A stretch of 35,044 nt of DNA. Origin: Propionibacteriaceae bacterium (lineage in GTDB: Bacteria; Actinomycetota; Actinomycetes; Propionibacteriales; Propionibacteriaceae). The DNA lies in contig JAISAO010000105.1 of NCBI GenBank assembly GCA_031266665.1, positions 1 to 35,044 on the forward strand. Direction: 5' to 3'. Position numbers and translations under genes: made by a program. This document shows, one piece after another, positions 14,628-22,716 of the stretch (the stretch's first letter is position 1; every line of letters begins with the position of its first letter). The notes below the pieces were generated by a model. The model did not search any database. It had not been told where the DNA came from and saw nothing but the letters and a program-made list of their open reading frames with translations.

Positions 14628-15977
14628 CTACTCGGCCGTGACCGCTTCGGCGGCCAGGGTTTCGGCCGTGGGCCTCGTGTTCGTCAGGAGGAACAGGACT
14701 ACGCCTATGGCGCCCACTCCTATCAGGATGGTGTAGGGGCCGGCGTAGTTGGGGTTGGCCGGGTCAGGGCCGCCGAAGTGTTGTAGGCCGAAGGCCAGGA
14801 TGCTGGTCGCCAGGGAGCGGACGATGCCCTGCAGCGGCTGGACGACCGCGTTCGCGCCGACGAAGGCGCTGCGGGGGAACTTGTCGGCCACGATTGATGT
14901 GGCCAGGTTCGTGGCGCCGCCGAACGAGAAGCCCAGCATGATCAGCGAGATCCACAAGGTGATCGGGTTGAGCGAGAAATAGGCGTTGATAGAGATCGAG
15001 GCGATCCACCAGCAGGCGTAGACGATGATCGCCTGCTTGGAGACGATCCGGTGGCCCAGCCAGCCCCAGATGAACGCGCCGGGCACGCCGATGAAGGCCG
15101 CGATCGAGAGGTTCAAGACGGCCTGGGACTGCTCGATGCCGATCGACATCTGACGCGGCACCATCTGGCTCATGACGCCGACCAGCATGATGTAGACGCA
15201 GCCCGTGCCGACGGCCATCAGCCAGATGTCCTTCATCTTGAGGAGTTGGAGCGTCGTGTAGGGCGACTTGAAGTTGGCGGCGGCGGCGCGCGAGGCGGCG
15301 ATCTGCTCCGGCGTCATGGGCTCGTTGTCGGGGGTGCGGCCGGCCTGTTCCGGCAGGTCTTTGACGAACAGCAGCACGACGACGAACAACAGCGCCATGA
15401 CGATCGACATGCCCCAGAAGCCCATGGCCGGGTTGTCCGGGCCGGCCAGCTTGATGAACCACGCCAGCAGCGGCACGTAGATGCCGGTCGACATCGTCTG
15501 GCCCATCGTGACGAAGCCCAGAGCCGTGTTCTTCTTGCGCGGGAACCACATGTTGACGAGTGTCAGACCGCCGACGTAGCCGTAGCCCGTGCCGAAGAAG
15601 TTGACGATGGCGTAGGAGGTGAAGAAGCCCACGACCGAGTCGCCGATCATGCCCATCAGCCCGAAGGCCAGGGCGCAAACGATCAGCGAGACGAGGATGT
15701 TGAGCTTCGAGCCCCACTTCTCCGTCGTCTTGGCCAGCACGTAGGCGCCGAGCACGCCGCCGAACGTCGCCGGCGTGGCGGCGTAGAGCAAAGCGTTATT
15801 GTTGATGCCGTAGGCGGCCGACAGGGTCGGCGTGATCAGGTTGAGGCCGTGCGACGCGCTGCCGGCGGCGACGCAGATCAGCAGGCCCTCGATGACGATG
15901 ACGGACCAACCGCGGCGTCCGAAGCTGAAGGCGGAGCCCTTCCTCGGCGGGGCGGCGGGTTGGCTGGTGTTACTCAT
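14628..15977 (-). CDS. MFS transporter (oxalate/formate-antiporter-like), second of two
   Basis: The 449-residue carrier has about 12 helices. FPRKKNTALGFVTMGQT is the loop-and-helix signature shared with the first MFS protein at 10768; a central polar loop (PEQAGRTPDNEPMTPEQIAA) also resembles that protein's DTPEAAGCFPDNEPDE, so the two are probably paralogues. GGAGG lies about nine bases before the ATG. It is the last gene of the minus-strand unit buk-BKACE-ptb-MFS and ends at the terminator hairpin. A role in substrate uptake or short-chain acid exchange is likely; specificity cannot be read. Confidence 0.87.
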   Translation of the reverse strand: MSNTSQPAAPPRKGSAFSFGRRGWSVIVIEGLLICVAAGSASHGLNLITPTLSAAYGINNNALLYAATPATFGGVLGAYVLAKTTEKWGSKLNILVSLIVCALAFGLMGMIGDSVVGFFTSYAIVNFFGTGYGYVGGLTLVNMWFPRKKNTALGFVTMGQTMSTGIYVPLLAWFIKLAGPDNPAMGFWGMSIVMALLFVVVLLFVKDLPEQAGRTPDNEPMTPEQIAASRAAAANFKSPYTTLQLLKMKDIWLMAVGTGCVYIMLVGVMSQMVPRQMSIGIEQSQAVLNLSIAAFIGVPGAFIWGWLGHRIVSKQAIIVYACWWIASISINAYFSLNPITLWISLIMLGFSFGGATNLATSIVADKFPRSAFVGANAVVQPLQGIVRSLATSILAFGLQHFGGPDPANPNYAGPYTILIGVGAIGVVLFLLTNTRPTAETLAAEAVTAE

Positions 15978-16021
15978 GAATTGAAGCCTCCGACTTCCTG
16001 GTGGGTGGTGTGGGCATGGGT

Positions 16022-16929
16022 CTACTCCTTCGTGGGTTGGCTGAGCGCGCAGCAGAGGATGATCGAGTTGAGCTTTTCCGCGGCCCCGGCGGAGCGGGAG
16101 GTCAGCCCCACGGGCACACGGGCGCCGATGAGGCAGCCGGCGAGGGAATTGCGGGGGTCCGCGTTCCAGATCTTCGACATGATGTTGCCGGCCACCATTT
16201 CGGGCACGAGCAACAGGTCGGCGTCGCCGGCGTAGGGGGAGTCGTACTCCTTGATCCGGGCCGATTCCTCCGACGTGGCGAGGTCGTAGGAGATCGGCCC
16301 CACGACCACGGCGTCGCCGAACTCCCCGGCCTCGGCCGCCTCACGAGGGCGGCGGCGTCAACAGTCTCCGGCATCTTGGGGTTGACGACCTCGACGGCCG
16401 CCAGGGCGGCCACGATGGGCCGTGCGAAGCCGATGGTGTGGAGGGCCGCGACACCAGCGGCGACGATCTTCTTCTTCGCCGCCAGGTCGGGGTACGGGAT
16501 GATGGCCGAGTAGGACATGGCCAGCAGCTTGTGGTAGCCGGCGATCCGCATCAGCCCGAAGTGCGTGATGAAGCCGGAGTCGTTCAGCCCGGTCGACTTG
16601 TCCAGGATCGGCTTCATCAGGTCACGGGTTTGGAGATGGCCCTTGAGGATGAAGTCGGCCTCGCCCGCGCGCACCAGTCGCACGGCCACGGCGGCCGGGT
16701 TCTCGCCCTCCGTGCAGGCCACGCTGCGGTGCTCGCCGGAGAGGCCGAGCCGCTCGATCAGCGCCGCGATGGCCGCGGGCTGGCCGATCAGCACGGGCTC
16801 GACGTAGCCCCCGTCGGCGGCCGCGAAGACCGCCTCCAGGGCGTGCTCGTCGGCCGCGCCGGGCACGGCGTAGCGGCGCCGTCCCCCGGCCAGGGCCACC
16901 GCCCCCAAGTCGTCGAAGCTCGTGATCAT
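16022..16929 (-). pseudogene. ptb: Phosphate butyryltransferase, interrupted by a one-base frameshift
   Basis: The enzyme converts acyl-CoA and phosphate to acyl phosphate plus CoA. The first part (from ATG at 16929) reads ADFILKGHLQTRDLMKPILD, NDSGFITHFGLM, VAALAAVEVVNPKMPETVDA. Near 16343-16350, after AALV, the frame breaks. The continuation in the next frame (EAAEAGEFGDAVVVGPISYD, then DADLLLVPEMVAGNIMSKIW, GLTSRSAGAAEKLNSIILC) is the normal family C-terminus and stops at 16022. A single lost base restores one protein of about 300 residues, the family's usual length. Either a sequencing error or a very recent mutation explains it, since both halves are well conserved. It lies 11 bp after the BKACE gene. 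Confidence 0.85.
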
Positions 16930-16940
16930 CGTCGTGTCCC

Positions 16941-17810
16941 TCAGAGCTTCGCGCGGGTCTCGGCGACGAGTTCGGTGTCGCCGCGCAGGCCGAGGATCTG
17001 GCGGGCCTCGGCCGGCGTGGCCGGCTCCTGGCCGAACTCGGTGATGACGCGGACGGCGCGCTCGACCAGCGCGGGGTTGGTCGCCAGGACGCCCTTTGAG
17101 TAATAGACGTTGTCCTCCAGGCCGACGCGCACGTGGCCGCCCAGGGCGAGTGTGGCGTACATGATCGGCAGGTGGCCGCGGCCGATGCCGAAGGCCGACC
17201 AGGTCGAGCCCTCCGGGATTAGGCGCTTCAGATGCACGAGGTTGTCGACCGTGGCCGCGAGCCCGCCCAGCACGCCCAGCACGAACTGGAAGTGGAGCGG
17301 CGCCACGAGGATGCCCTTCTTGGCGTAGTACTGCGCGATGCCGATGTGGCCCGTGTCGAAGATCTCCAACTCCGGCTTGATGCCGAGGTCGCGCTCCACG
17401 GTGCCGAGCTTCTCCAGGAAGGCCGGGCTGTTCGTGAAAACGCCGTCCGGCATCCAGTTGAACGAGCCGGAGTCGTAGGAGGCGATCTCGGGGCGGACGA
17501 GCGGCAGGTGGGCCATGCGCTCGTCCTCGGTGGCCCGGTGGTCGCCGGCGGTCGTGCAGTTGATCACGACATCGCAGTCCTGCCGGGCGGCGATGCGTTG
17601 CACGGTGTCGACGAACTTGGCCTTGTCCATCGTGCCGAGGCCCTCGTCGTCGCGCATGTGGAGATGGACGATCGCGGCGCCAGCCCGCCAGCAGGCGTAG
17701 GCGTCTTGGGCGATCTCCTCCGGCGTGATCGGGATGTGGGGATTGAGGGATTGCGGGGTGACGGCGCCGGTCAGCGCGGCGGAGATGATCACCTTGTGGT
17801 TGAGATCCAT
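16941..17810 (-). CDS. Beta-keto acid cleavage enzyme (BKACE, DUF849)
   Basis: The 289-residue zinc enzyme condenses a beta-keto acid with acetyl-CoA and releases acetoacetate plus a new acyl-CoA. By comparison with 3-keto-5-aminohexanoate cleavage enzyme (Kce), the metal ligands are His49 and His51 (HLHMRD) and Glu232 (VRVGLEDN), with Arg228 and Asp233 as catalytic residues. Other family motifs are INCTTAGDH, YDSGSFNW, LEIFDTG and PLHFQFVLGVLGG. The ATG at 17810 follows AAGGAG; the longer frame is not credible. It stands between buk and ptb. Family substrates include 3-keto-5-aminohexanoate, dehydrocarnitine and 3,5-dioxohexanoate; neighbouring genes favour a dioxo acid here. Confidence 0.92.
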   Translation of the reverse strand: MDLNHKVIISAALTGAVTPQSLNPHIPITPEEIAQDAYACWRAGAAIVHLHMRDDEGLGTMDKAKFVDTVQRIAARQDCDVVINCTTAGDHRATEDERMAHLPLVRPEIASYDSGSFNWMPDGVFTNSPAFLEKLGTVERDLGIKPELEIFDTGHIGIAQYYAKKGILVAPLHFQFVLGVLGGLAATVDNLVHLKRLIPEGSTWSAFGIGRGHLPIMYATLALGGHVRVGLEDNVYYSKGVLATNPALVERAVRVITEFGQEPATPAEARQILGLRGDTELVAETRAKL

Positions 17811-17898
17811 CGTGGGCTCCTTGAGGTTGTGGTTTGGCGGGCGGCCAGGGCGACAGGCCTCGCGGCCCCAGGCCACGTTGCCAGTCCCCCCGGCCTGG

Positions 17899-19023
17899 TC
17901 AGGCGTAGGTGCTGGGGCGGGCGAGAATCTCCTCGTAGGAGGAGTAGCCCGGCGGGAGGACGTCGTAGTCCTGGATGGGTTCGAGGCCGGCGAGCACGCG
18001 CTCGGCGCCGGCGGCGAGGGCCTCCATCTCGCGTTCGCCGGGGATGATCGTGACCGGGGCGATGAACTCGACGAGTTCCGTGATCCGGCCGGTGAAGAGC
18101 TGGGAGTGGGCGACGCCGCCGGTCAGGATGATCTGGTCGACGGCCCCGGCCCGGACGACGGAGAGTTCGCCGATGCCCTTGGCCACGCCGAGGGCCATGG
18201 CCTCGTAGACGAGCCGAGCCCGCTCGTCGCCGGCCGCGATCATCGCCTCGACCTGGCGCACGTCCTGCGTGCCGAACCAGGCGGCGAGGCCGGACTGGGC
18301 GGCCAGGTAGACACGCAGTTGGGCGTGGTCGAAGCCGGACTCGTAGCAGAAATCCGCCAAGAAGCGGTTGGGGATGCGGCCCGCGCGTTGGGGCGACAGC
18401 GGACCCTCGTCGTCGTAGATCCAGTCGGCCACGCGGCCGTGGTCGTGGAACGCCATCGTGATGCCGCCGCCCAGTTGGACGATGATGAGGTTGAGGTCCG
18501 CGTAGCTTTTCCCGATGGACTCGGCGTATTCGATGCCTGCGGCCTTCGGGTTGAGAAGGTGGAAGACCGGCAGGTTGGCGATCTCCGGGATGCCCGTGAT
18601 CTTGGCCACGGGGTCGACGCAGTCGACCGGGGTCGGGTCGTAGATGATGACGGGAACGCCCGAGCCGCCCGCCAGTTCGACGCCGATGAGGGAGCCGAGC
18701 GAGGAGGCGTGCTGGGCGGGCGGGGCGTACTTCTGGGTGGCGACCATGAGGTCGTTGACCCTGTAGGCGCCGCCTTTGGGGACGTGGTGGATGCAGCCGG
18801 CCCGGGCCACGATCATGTCGAGGGTGGCGGGCTCGATGGCGTGGTCGTGGAGGAAGTCCGCCACCTGGGCGCGGCGGTATTCGAGTTGGTCGAGCACCAG
18901 GGGCGTCTCGGCCAGCACGGCGGCCGGCACGTCGAGCGAGCGCTTGTCGATCATGGCGCCGTCGTCGAAGTAGGCCACCTTGGTCGAGGTCGAGCCGCAG
19001 TTGATGGCGAGTATCCTGGTCAT
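17899..19023 (-). CDS. buk: Butyrate kinase (acetokinase family)
   Basis: The 374-residue enzyme makes ATP from an acyl phosphate. The N-terminus ILAINCGSTSTKVAYF is the acetokinase phosphate loop. ARAGCIHHVPKGGAYRVNDL, QHASSLGSLIGVELA, DPVAKITGIP, LNLIIVQLGGGITMAFHDHG and QIILTGGVAHS are the conserved butyrate kinase blocks in the right order. Family proteins are usually about 355-360 residues; the extra length is a short C-terminal tail. AAGGAG precedes the start. It opens the minus-strand unit and is divergent from the LysR gene 53 bp away. With ptb it would give substrate-level phosphorylation; acetate, butyrate or branched acids are all possible products. Confidence 0.93.
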   Translation of the reverse strand: MTRILAINCGSTSTKVAYFDDGAMIDKRSLDVPAAVLAETPLVLDQLEYRRAQVADFLHDHAIEPATLDMIVARAGCIHHVPKGGAYRVNDLMVATQKYAPPAQHASSLGSLIGVELAGGSGVPVIIYDPTPVDCVDPVAKITGIPEIANLPVFHLLNPKAAGIEYAESIGKSYADLNLIIVQLGGGITMAFHDHGRVADWIYDDEGPLSPQRAGRIPNRFLADFCYESGFDHAQLRVYLAAQSGLAAWFGTQDVRQVEAMIAAGDERARLVYEAMALGVAKGIGELSVVRAGAVDQIILTGGVAHSQLFTGRITELVEFIAPVTIIPGEREMEALAAGAERVLAGLEPIQDYDVLPPGYSSYEEILARPSTYA

Positions 19024-19046
19024 GCTCCGCTCCTTGAGTTCTCGTA

Positions 19047-19060
19047 GTGCGCCGGCGCAC
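19047..19060. promoter_or_regulatory. 14-bp palindrome between buk and the LysR gene
   Basis: GTGCGCCGGCGCAC is perfectly self-complementary and lies 16 bp before the LysR start and 23 bp before the buk start. It may be an autoregulatory site. It does not resemble the 27-bp motif of the other cluster promoters. Confidence 0.4.
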
Positions 19061-19076
19061 AGGCAGTGAGGCCCCG

Positions 19077-19979
19077 ATGGATCTGAACCCGCTCCGGTAC
19101 TTCCAATTCGTCGCGCTCTACCGCAATTTCTCGCGGGCGGCCGAGCACTTCTACATCTCCCAGTCGGCGCTGAGCCGCCAGATCGCGGGCCTCGAAGCCG
19201 ACCTGGGCGTGCAGTTGTTCGAGCGCGACACGCGCTCGGTCTCGCTGACCGACGCCGGTCGCGTGCTCTACGAGCGTTGCGACCTTCTCCTGACCCACTA
19301 CGACACGATCCTCGAACTGACCAAGGCGGCCGGCCAGGGGGCCGCGGGCACGCTGACGATCGCCGTCATCGCCTCGTTCCGCCACGTCTACCTCGACTTG
19401 GTGGGGGAGTTCAGGCGGCGCTTCCCGGGGGTCGAGACCGTGACGGAGGAGATCGCGTTCGACGCGCTGTCCGACGCGGTCGCCAACGGCGTCTACGACG
19501 TGGCCTTCACCCTCGACTTCATGGTGCCCTACCACGAGCAACTGGAGTCCGTCGAGGTCATGAGGGACCGGATGGTGGTGGCCGCGCCGGCCGCCCTCGG
19601 GCTGCCGGGCAAGGTCAAGCCGGTGGACCTGCTGCCCCACCCGGTGATCATGAACCGTCACGGCGTGCCGCCGATCCTGCGGCGGCTGCGCGTGGCGGCC
19701 GCGGAGCGGGGCGGCAGCGCGTCGGGCAGCGTGACGCTGGTCCCGAACACGCCGTCCGCCCTGCTCCAGGTCAGCCTGGGCCGTGGCCTCAACCTTCTGC
19801 CGAAGCAGGTGCTGGAGCACTACGGGGACGTGCCCCACATAACCGTCAGCGAGATCGACGATTCCGAGGCGGCCTGCGCCTTCGTGCTGGTGCGGCGCAA
19901 GGACCGCGAGTCCAAGACGATCGACAACTTCGTGGCCCTCGTGCGCGAACAGCGCCGTTTGGGGCGTCTGGGGCGCTGA
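19077..19979 (+). CDS. LysR-family transcriptional regulator
   Basis: The 300-residue regulator starts at the ATG at 19077 (GAGG five bases upstream), giving MDLNPLRYFQFVALYRNFSR. Residues 4-62 form the LysR helix-turn-helix (SRAAEHFYISQSALSRQIAG, LEADLGVQLFERDTRSVSLT, DAGR). The rest is the periplasmic-binding-like effector domain (GTLTIAVIASFRHVYLDLVG through GRGLNLLPKQVLEHYG). It is divergent from the buk unit and lies inside the catabolic cluster, so it is the obvious pathway regulator. The four 27-bp motifs upstream of other units are its most likely targets. The inducer would be a pathway intermediate. Confidence 0.92.
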   Translation: MDLNPLRYFQFVALYRNFSRAAEHFYISQSALSRQIAGLEADLGVQLFERDTRSVSLTDAGRVLYERCDLLLTHYDTILELTKAAGQGAAGTLTIAVIASFRHVYLDLVGEFRRRFPGVETVTEEIAFDALSDAVANGVYDVAFTLDFMVPYHEQLESVEVMRDRMVVAAPAALGLPGKVKPVDLLPHPVIMNRHGVPPILRRLRVAAAERGGSASGSVTLVPNTPSALLQVSLGRGLNLLPKQVLEHYGDVPHITVSEIDDSEAACAFVLVRRKDRESKTIDNFVALVREQRRLGRLGR

Positions 19980-20036
19980 GCCTGTCGTCCTGGTCATGGC
20001 CGTGGGTCCTTGGGCGTTGGGATTGGCGACAGACCA

Positions 20037-20969
20037 CTAGACTTCTTCGCCGGCTTCGATCCGGGCGCGGATCTTGGCCTGCATCGATTCCTTGGTCTCG
20101 CCCTCGGGGAGGCCGACGTTGCCCTTGTAATTGGGCCTGATGCCGAGGTGCTCGTTCATCGACGGCATGAAGGAGTGGGCCTGCTCGTGCTCGGTGAACA
20201 TGCCGAACATTTCCGTGCCGAACGCCATGTCGAGGTCGTCGACGATCTGCTGCTTCCACGGCCGGCGGATGATCTGCGTGTTGAGGCGGCGCATCACGCG
20301 CGGCTGCTTGATCAGCCGGTCGGCGATCTCGTGGGCGCGGTCCATCAGCTTCTCGCGCGGCACGATCTCGGAGACGAGGCCGTACTGGAGGAGCTGCTCA
20401 GAGGTCATAACGTCGCCCGTCATGAGATACCAGGCGGCCATGCGCGGGGGCATGAGGCGCATGAAGCAGGAGTGGATGCCGTCGCCGAACACGTTGCCGA
20501 CGAGCACATGCGGGTCGCAGATCTTGAGATCGTCGGCGGCGATGGCGAAGTCGCACATGAGCGCGAGCTCGGAATGCCCGCCGGAGCCGGACAACACGCC
20601 GATGGTGGGGACTTCCACGTCCTGAATCTGCGCGATGAGCATGCGGCGGCCGTCGACGAACATGTGGTCGTAGCGGCAGGCGGCCGGGTCGATCGTCTCG
20701 GCCAGCCAGGACTCGGCCTCGAAGTCCGTCACCCAGGCCTCCTCCGTGCCGGTGAAGATGATGAGTTCCGTGTCACGGTCCGTGCCGAGCAGACGCCACA
20801 TCTTGCCGATGGCGTCGTGCATCTCCATCGACCAGATGAGCGGTCCACCCTTGGTGTGCATCTGGACGGTGACGATCCCGTTGTCGGTCCGCGTGATGTG
20901 GAAAATCTCCGAGAACATGTCCTGGATCTGCTCGAACGTGGGCCATTTGACGAACTTGGCGTTGGTCAT
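20037..20969 (-). CDS. Crotonase-superfamily hydrolase, resembles 6-oxocamphor hydrolase (beta-diketone hydrolase)
   Basis: This 310-residue crotonase-fold protein would normally be called an enoyl-CoA hydratase, but details fit the C-C-cleaving 6-oxocamphor hydrolase (OCH) better. GIVTVQMHTKGGPLIWSMEM (31-50) parallels OCH 'VTVHTEGKSLVW'. In OCH the catalytic pair is His145 and Asp154; here PHVLVGNVFGDG places His154 and Asp163 at the same spacing of nine, in the same block before a conserved LMTG. Typical hydratase glutamates are absent from these places. OCH hydrolyses cyclic 1,3-diketones by retro-Claisen cleavage. A C-terminal extension of about 50 residues (after 258) is unexplained. 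A cluster motif lies 114 bp upstream. Confidence 0.75.
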   Translation of the reverse strand: MTNAKFVKWPTFEQIQDMFSEIFHITRTDNGIVTVQMHTKGGPLIWSMEMHDAIGKMWRLLGTDRDTELIIFTGTEEAWVTDFEAESWLAETIDPAACRYDHMFVDGRRMLIAQIQDVEVPTIGVLSGSGGHSELALMCDFAIAADDLKICDPHVLVGNVFGDGIHSCFMRLMPPRMAAWYLMTGDVMTSEQLLQYGLVSEIVPREKLMDRAHEIADRLIKQPRVMRRLNTQIIRRPWKQQIVDDLDMAFGTEMFGMFTEHEQAHSFMPSMNEHLGIRPNYKGNVGLPEGETKESMQAKIRARIEAGEEV

Positions 20970-21083
20970 GGCGGTGTGCCTTTCTAGAAGGGGCGGCGGT
21001 GCCGCCGACTGATGGAGAGAGTCCGAAGGTCCGGGCTGCTGTGCCTGTCCTAGGCTCTGATTTCAGGCTAGAACCGGTCCGGT

Positions 21084-21110
21084 GGATGAGGAATTGCCGA
21101 AAACGCATAG
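21084..21110 (+). promoter_or_regulatory. 27-bp cluster motif, copy facing the crotonase gene
   Basis: It has the GNATNNGGAATNNC...GCAT pattern, in the same orientation relative to its gene as the other three copies. It lies 114 bp upstream of the crotonase start at 20969, in a 184-bp gap that also holds the thiolase's likely terminator. Confidence 0.6.
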
Positions 21111-21119
21111 ATAGGGGGT

Positions 21120-21148
21120 GAGACAGGCGACCGGCGCCTTTCTGTCTC
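21120..21148 (-). terminator. Hairpin just downstream of the thiolase gene
   Basis: The arms GAGACAG and CTGTCTC, with an inner partly paired GGCG/CGCC core, begin 6 bp beyond the thiolase stop in its direction of transcription. It would isolate the thiolase from the crotonase promoter. Confidence 0.45.
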
Positions 21149-21153
21149 GCGGG

Positions 21154-22302
21154 CTACACCGTCTGGATCATTCCGGCGGCGCCCATGCCGCCACCGACAC
21201 ACATCGTGATCAACGCCTGACCGCCCCCTTTACCCCGCAGCTGCTCGATCGCCTTGATCGTCAGCACAGCACCGGTCGCGCCCAACGGATGCCCCAGGGC
21301 CAAAGCCCCACCCTGCACATTGACCCGCTGGTACGACACCCCGAGCTCCCGCAACACGGCGATCGACTGGGAAGCGAAAGCCTCGTTCAACTCGATCACA
21401 GCGATGTCGCCCAGCGTCCGCCCCAGGCGCGCCAGGAGCTTGGGCACAGCGACCACAGGCCCGATGCCCATATAGGCCGGATCGACCCCGGCCACGGCGA
21501 AGCCCGTGACACGGGCCAGGGGAGTCGCGCCGATGGCCTCCGCCTTGGCCTGGGACATGACCACGACGAAGGCCGCGCCATCCGACCGCGGCGAGCTCGT
21601 GCCGGCTGTCACCAGGCCGTCCTCTCCGAAGGCGGGTTTGAGCTGGGCCAGTTTCTCGGCCGAGGTTCCGGCGCGGACGCACTCGTCGCGCGTGACGGTG
21701 ACGGGAGAGCCGTCTGGTGCCTGACCCGTCACGGGCACGATCTGCCGGTCGAAAACACCGGCCTCCTGGGCGGCGGCCGCGCGGGCGTGGGACTCCACGG
21801 CCATCGCCTCCATCTCGGCGCGCGTGATACCCCACTGCCGCGCCACGTTGTCGGCCGTCAGGCCCATCGGGATGTAGGCCTCGGTCTGTTCGAGCAGGTA
21901 CGGGTCCTGGTACTGCGGGTTGTCGGAGAGCACGGGAGTCGACATGTGCTCCACGCCGCCCGCCACGATGACATCGCCCATGCCGGCGTCGATCAGCGCG
22001 GAGGCCGTGGCGATGGCTTGGAGCCCGGAGGAGCAGAATCGGTTGACGGTGAGGCCGGATACGACATCCGGCAGCCCGGCCCGGAGCACGATATTGCGCG
22101 CCGGGTTGAGCCCGAGCCTCGCCTCCGGCAGCGCGCAGCCGACGATGACATCGTCGATCTCGGCCGGATCGAGCCCTGGCAGGCGCTCCACGACGCCGCG
22201 GAGCACCTCGGCGCCGAAGTCGACAGGATGGGTCTGGGCAAGTGAGCCCTTGACGCCGCGGGTCACGGCGCTGCGGCCGTAGCCGACGATCACGCTGGTC
22301 AT
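21154..22302 (-). CDS. Thiolase (acetyl-CoA acetyltransferase type)
   Basis: The 382-residue protein cleaves acetoacetyl-CoA with CoA to two acetyl-CoA, or the reverse. The acylated cysteine lies in NRFCSSGLQAI, the active-site His in NVQGGALALGHPLGATG, and the second Cys in MCVGGGMGAAGM. ELNEAFASQ supplies the conserved NEAF block. Length is normal. The start follows GGAAGGA. It is the last step needed to turn the acetoacetyl-CoA from the CoA transferase into acetyl-CoA, which the BKACE enzyme also consumes. It has its own promoter region with a copy of the 27-bp motif 70 bp upstream. Confidence 0.92.
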   Translation of the reverse strand: MTSVIVGYGRSAVTRGVKGSLAQTHPVDFGAEVLRGVVERLPGLDPAEIDDVIVGCALPEARLGLNPARNIVLRAGLPDVVSGLTVNRFCSSGLQAIATASALIDAGMGDVIVAGGVEHMSTPVLSDNPQYQDPYLLEQTEAYIPMGLTADNVARQWGITRAEMEAMAVESHARAAAAQEAGVFDRQIVPVTGQAPDGSPVTVTRDECVRAGTSAEKLAQLKPAFGEDGLVTAGTSSPRSDGAAFVVVMSQAKAEAIGATPLARVTGFAVAGVDPAYMGIGPVVAVPKLLARLGRTLGDIAVIELNEAFASQSIAVLRELGVSYQRVNVQGGALALGHPLGATGAVLTIKAIEQLRGKGGGQALITMCVGGGMGAAGMIQTV

Positions 22303-22372
22303 GGTGAGTCCTTCCGGTGAAGCGGACGCCCCAATGCGCCTCGCCGCGCCGCCAGGCTAAGGAAGGAGAGGT

Positions 22373-22399
22373 GGATAAGGAATGACGGAAGTTGCATCA
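22373..22399 (+). promoter_or_regulatory. 27-bp cluster motif, copy facing the thiolase gene
   Basis: This is the most divergent copy, but it retains all 13 positions shared by the four (GNATNNGGAAT, the C at 14, GCAT). It lies 70 bp upstream of the thiolase start, in the common orientation. Confidence 0.55.
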
Positions 22400-22467
22400 G
22401 TGTCAGCCTGGCCCCGGAAATCGCCGCAGCCATCAAGAGCTTCGGCTCCACCCGCCTCAATCGTCTG

Positions 22468-22540
22468 TGGAGCCGACCGGACTCGAACCGGCGACCCTCT
22501 GCTTGCAAAGCAGATGCGCTACCAACTGCGCCACGGCCCC
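22468..22540 (-). tRNA. tRNA-Ala (anticodon TGC)
   Basis: The 73-nt gene has the acceptor arm GGGGCCG pairing with CGGCTCC (one G-T pair), the D-loop GCGCAGTTGGTAGCGC, the anticodon stem-loop CTGCTTTGCAAAGCAG with TGC in the loop, and the T-arm GCCGGTTCGAGTCCGGT. The CCA end is not encoded. In actinobacteria this tRNA often lies next to a DLW-39 gene, as here. Confidence 0.97.
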
Positions 22541-22594
22541 AATGAGCCGCCCAGACTAGCGTCTTAGGCCCGGCGGCGGACGGCCGGGGGAGGA

Positions 22595-22636
22595 CTCGGC
22601 CCCGGCGTCAACCTTAGGCGGGGCGCCGGGGCCGAG
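22595..22636 (-). terminator. Strong GC hairpin after the DLW-39 gene
   Basis: The perfect 13-bp arms CTCGGCCCCGGCG and CGCCGGGGCCGAG have a 16-base loop. They lie between the DLW-39 stop and the tRNA gene. There is no T run. The remaining bases of 22541-22716 show nothing further. Confidence 0.6.
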
Positions 22637-22716
22637 CGCCAGCCAACCGGTCGGGGCGCACGCCGCCTGCGGGCCCGGGCGTCGACGGCCCCGCCGGAGG
22701 CCGACGAGTGACAGTG

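Noticed and set aside
10768-22302. Carnitine degradation cluster (BKACE as dehydrocarnitine cleavage enzyme)
   Set aside because: Carnitine clusters usually carry a betaine/carnitine transporter and a carnitine dehydrogenase of the 3-hydroxyacyl-CoA dehydrogenase type; here there are MFS carriers, an SDR and a diketone-hydrolase-like crotonase. It remains a weaker alternative.
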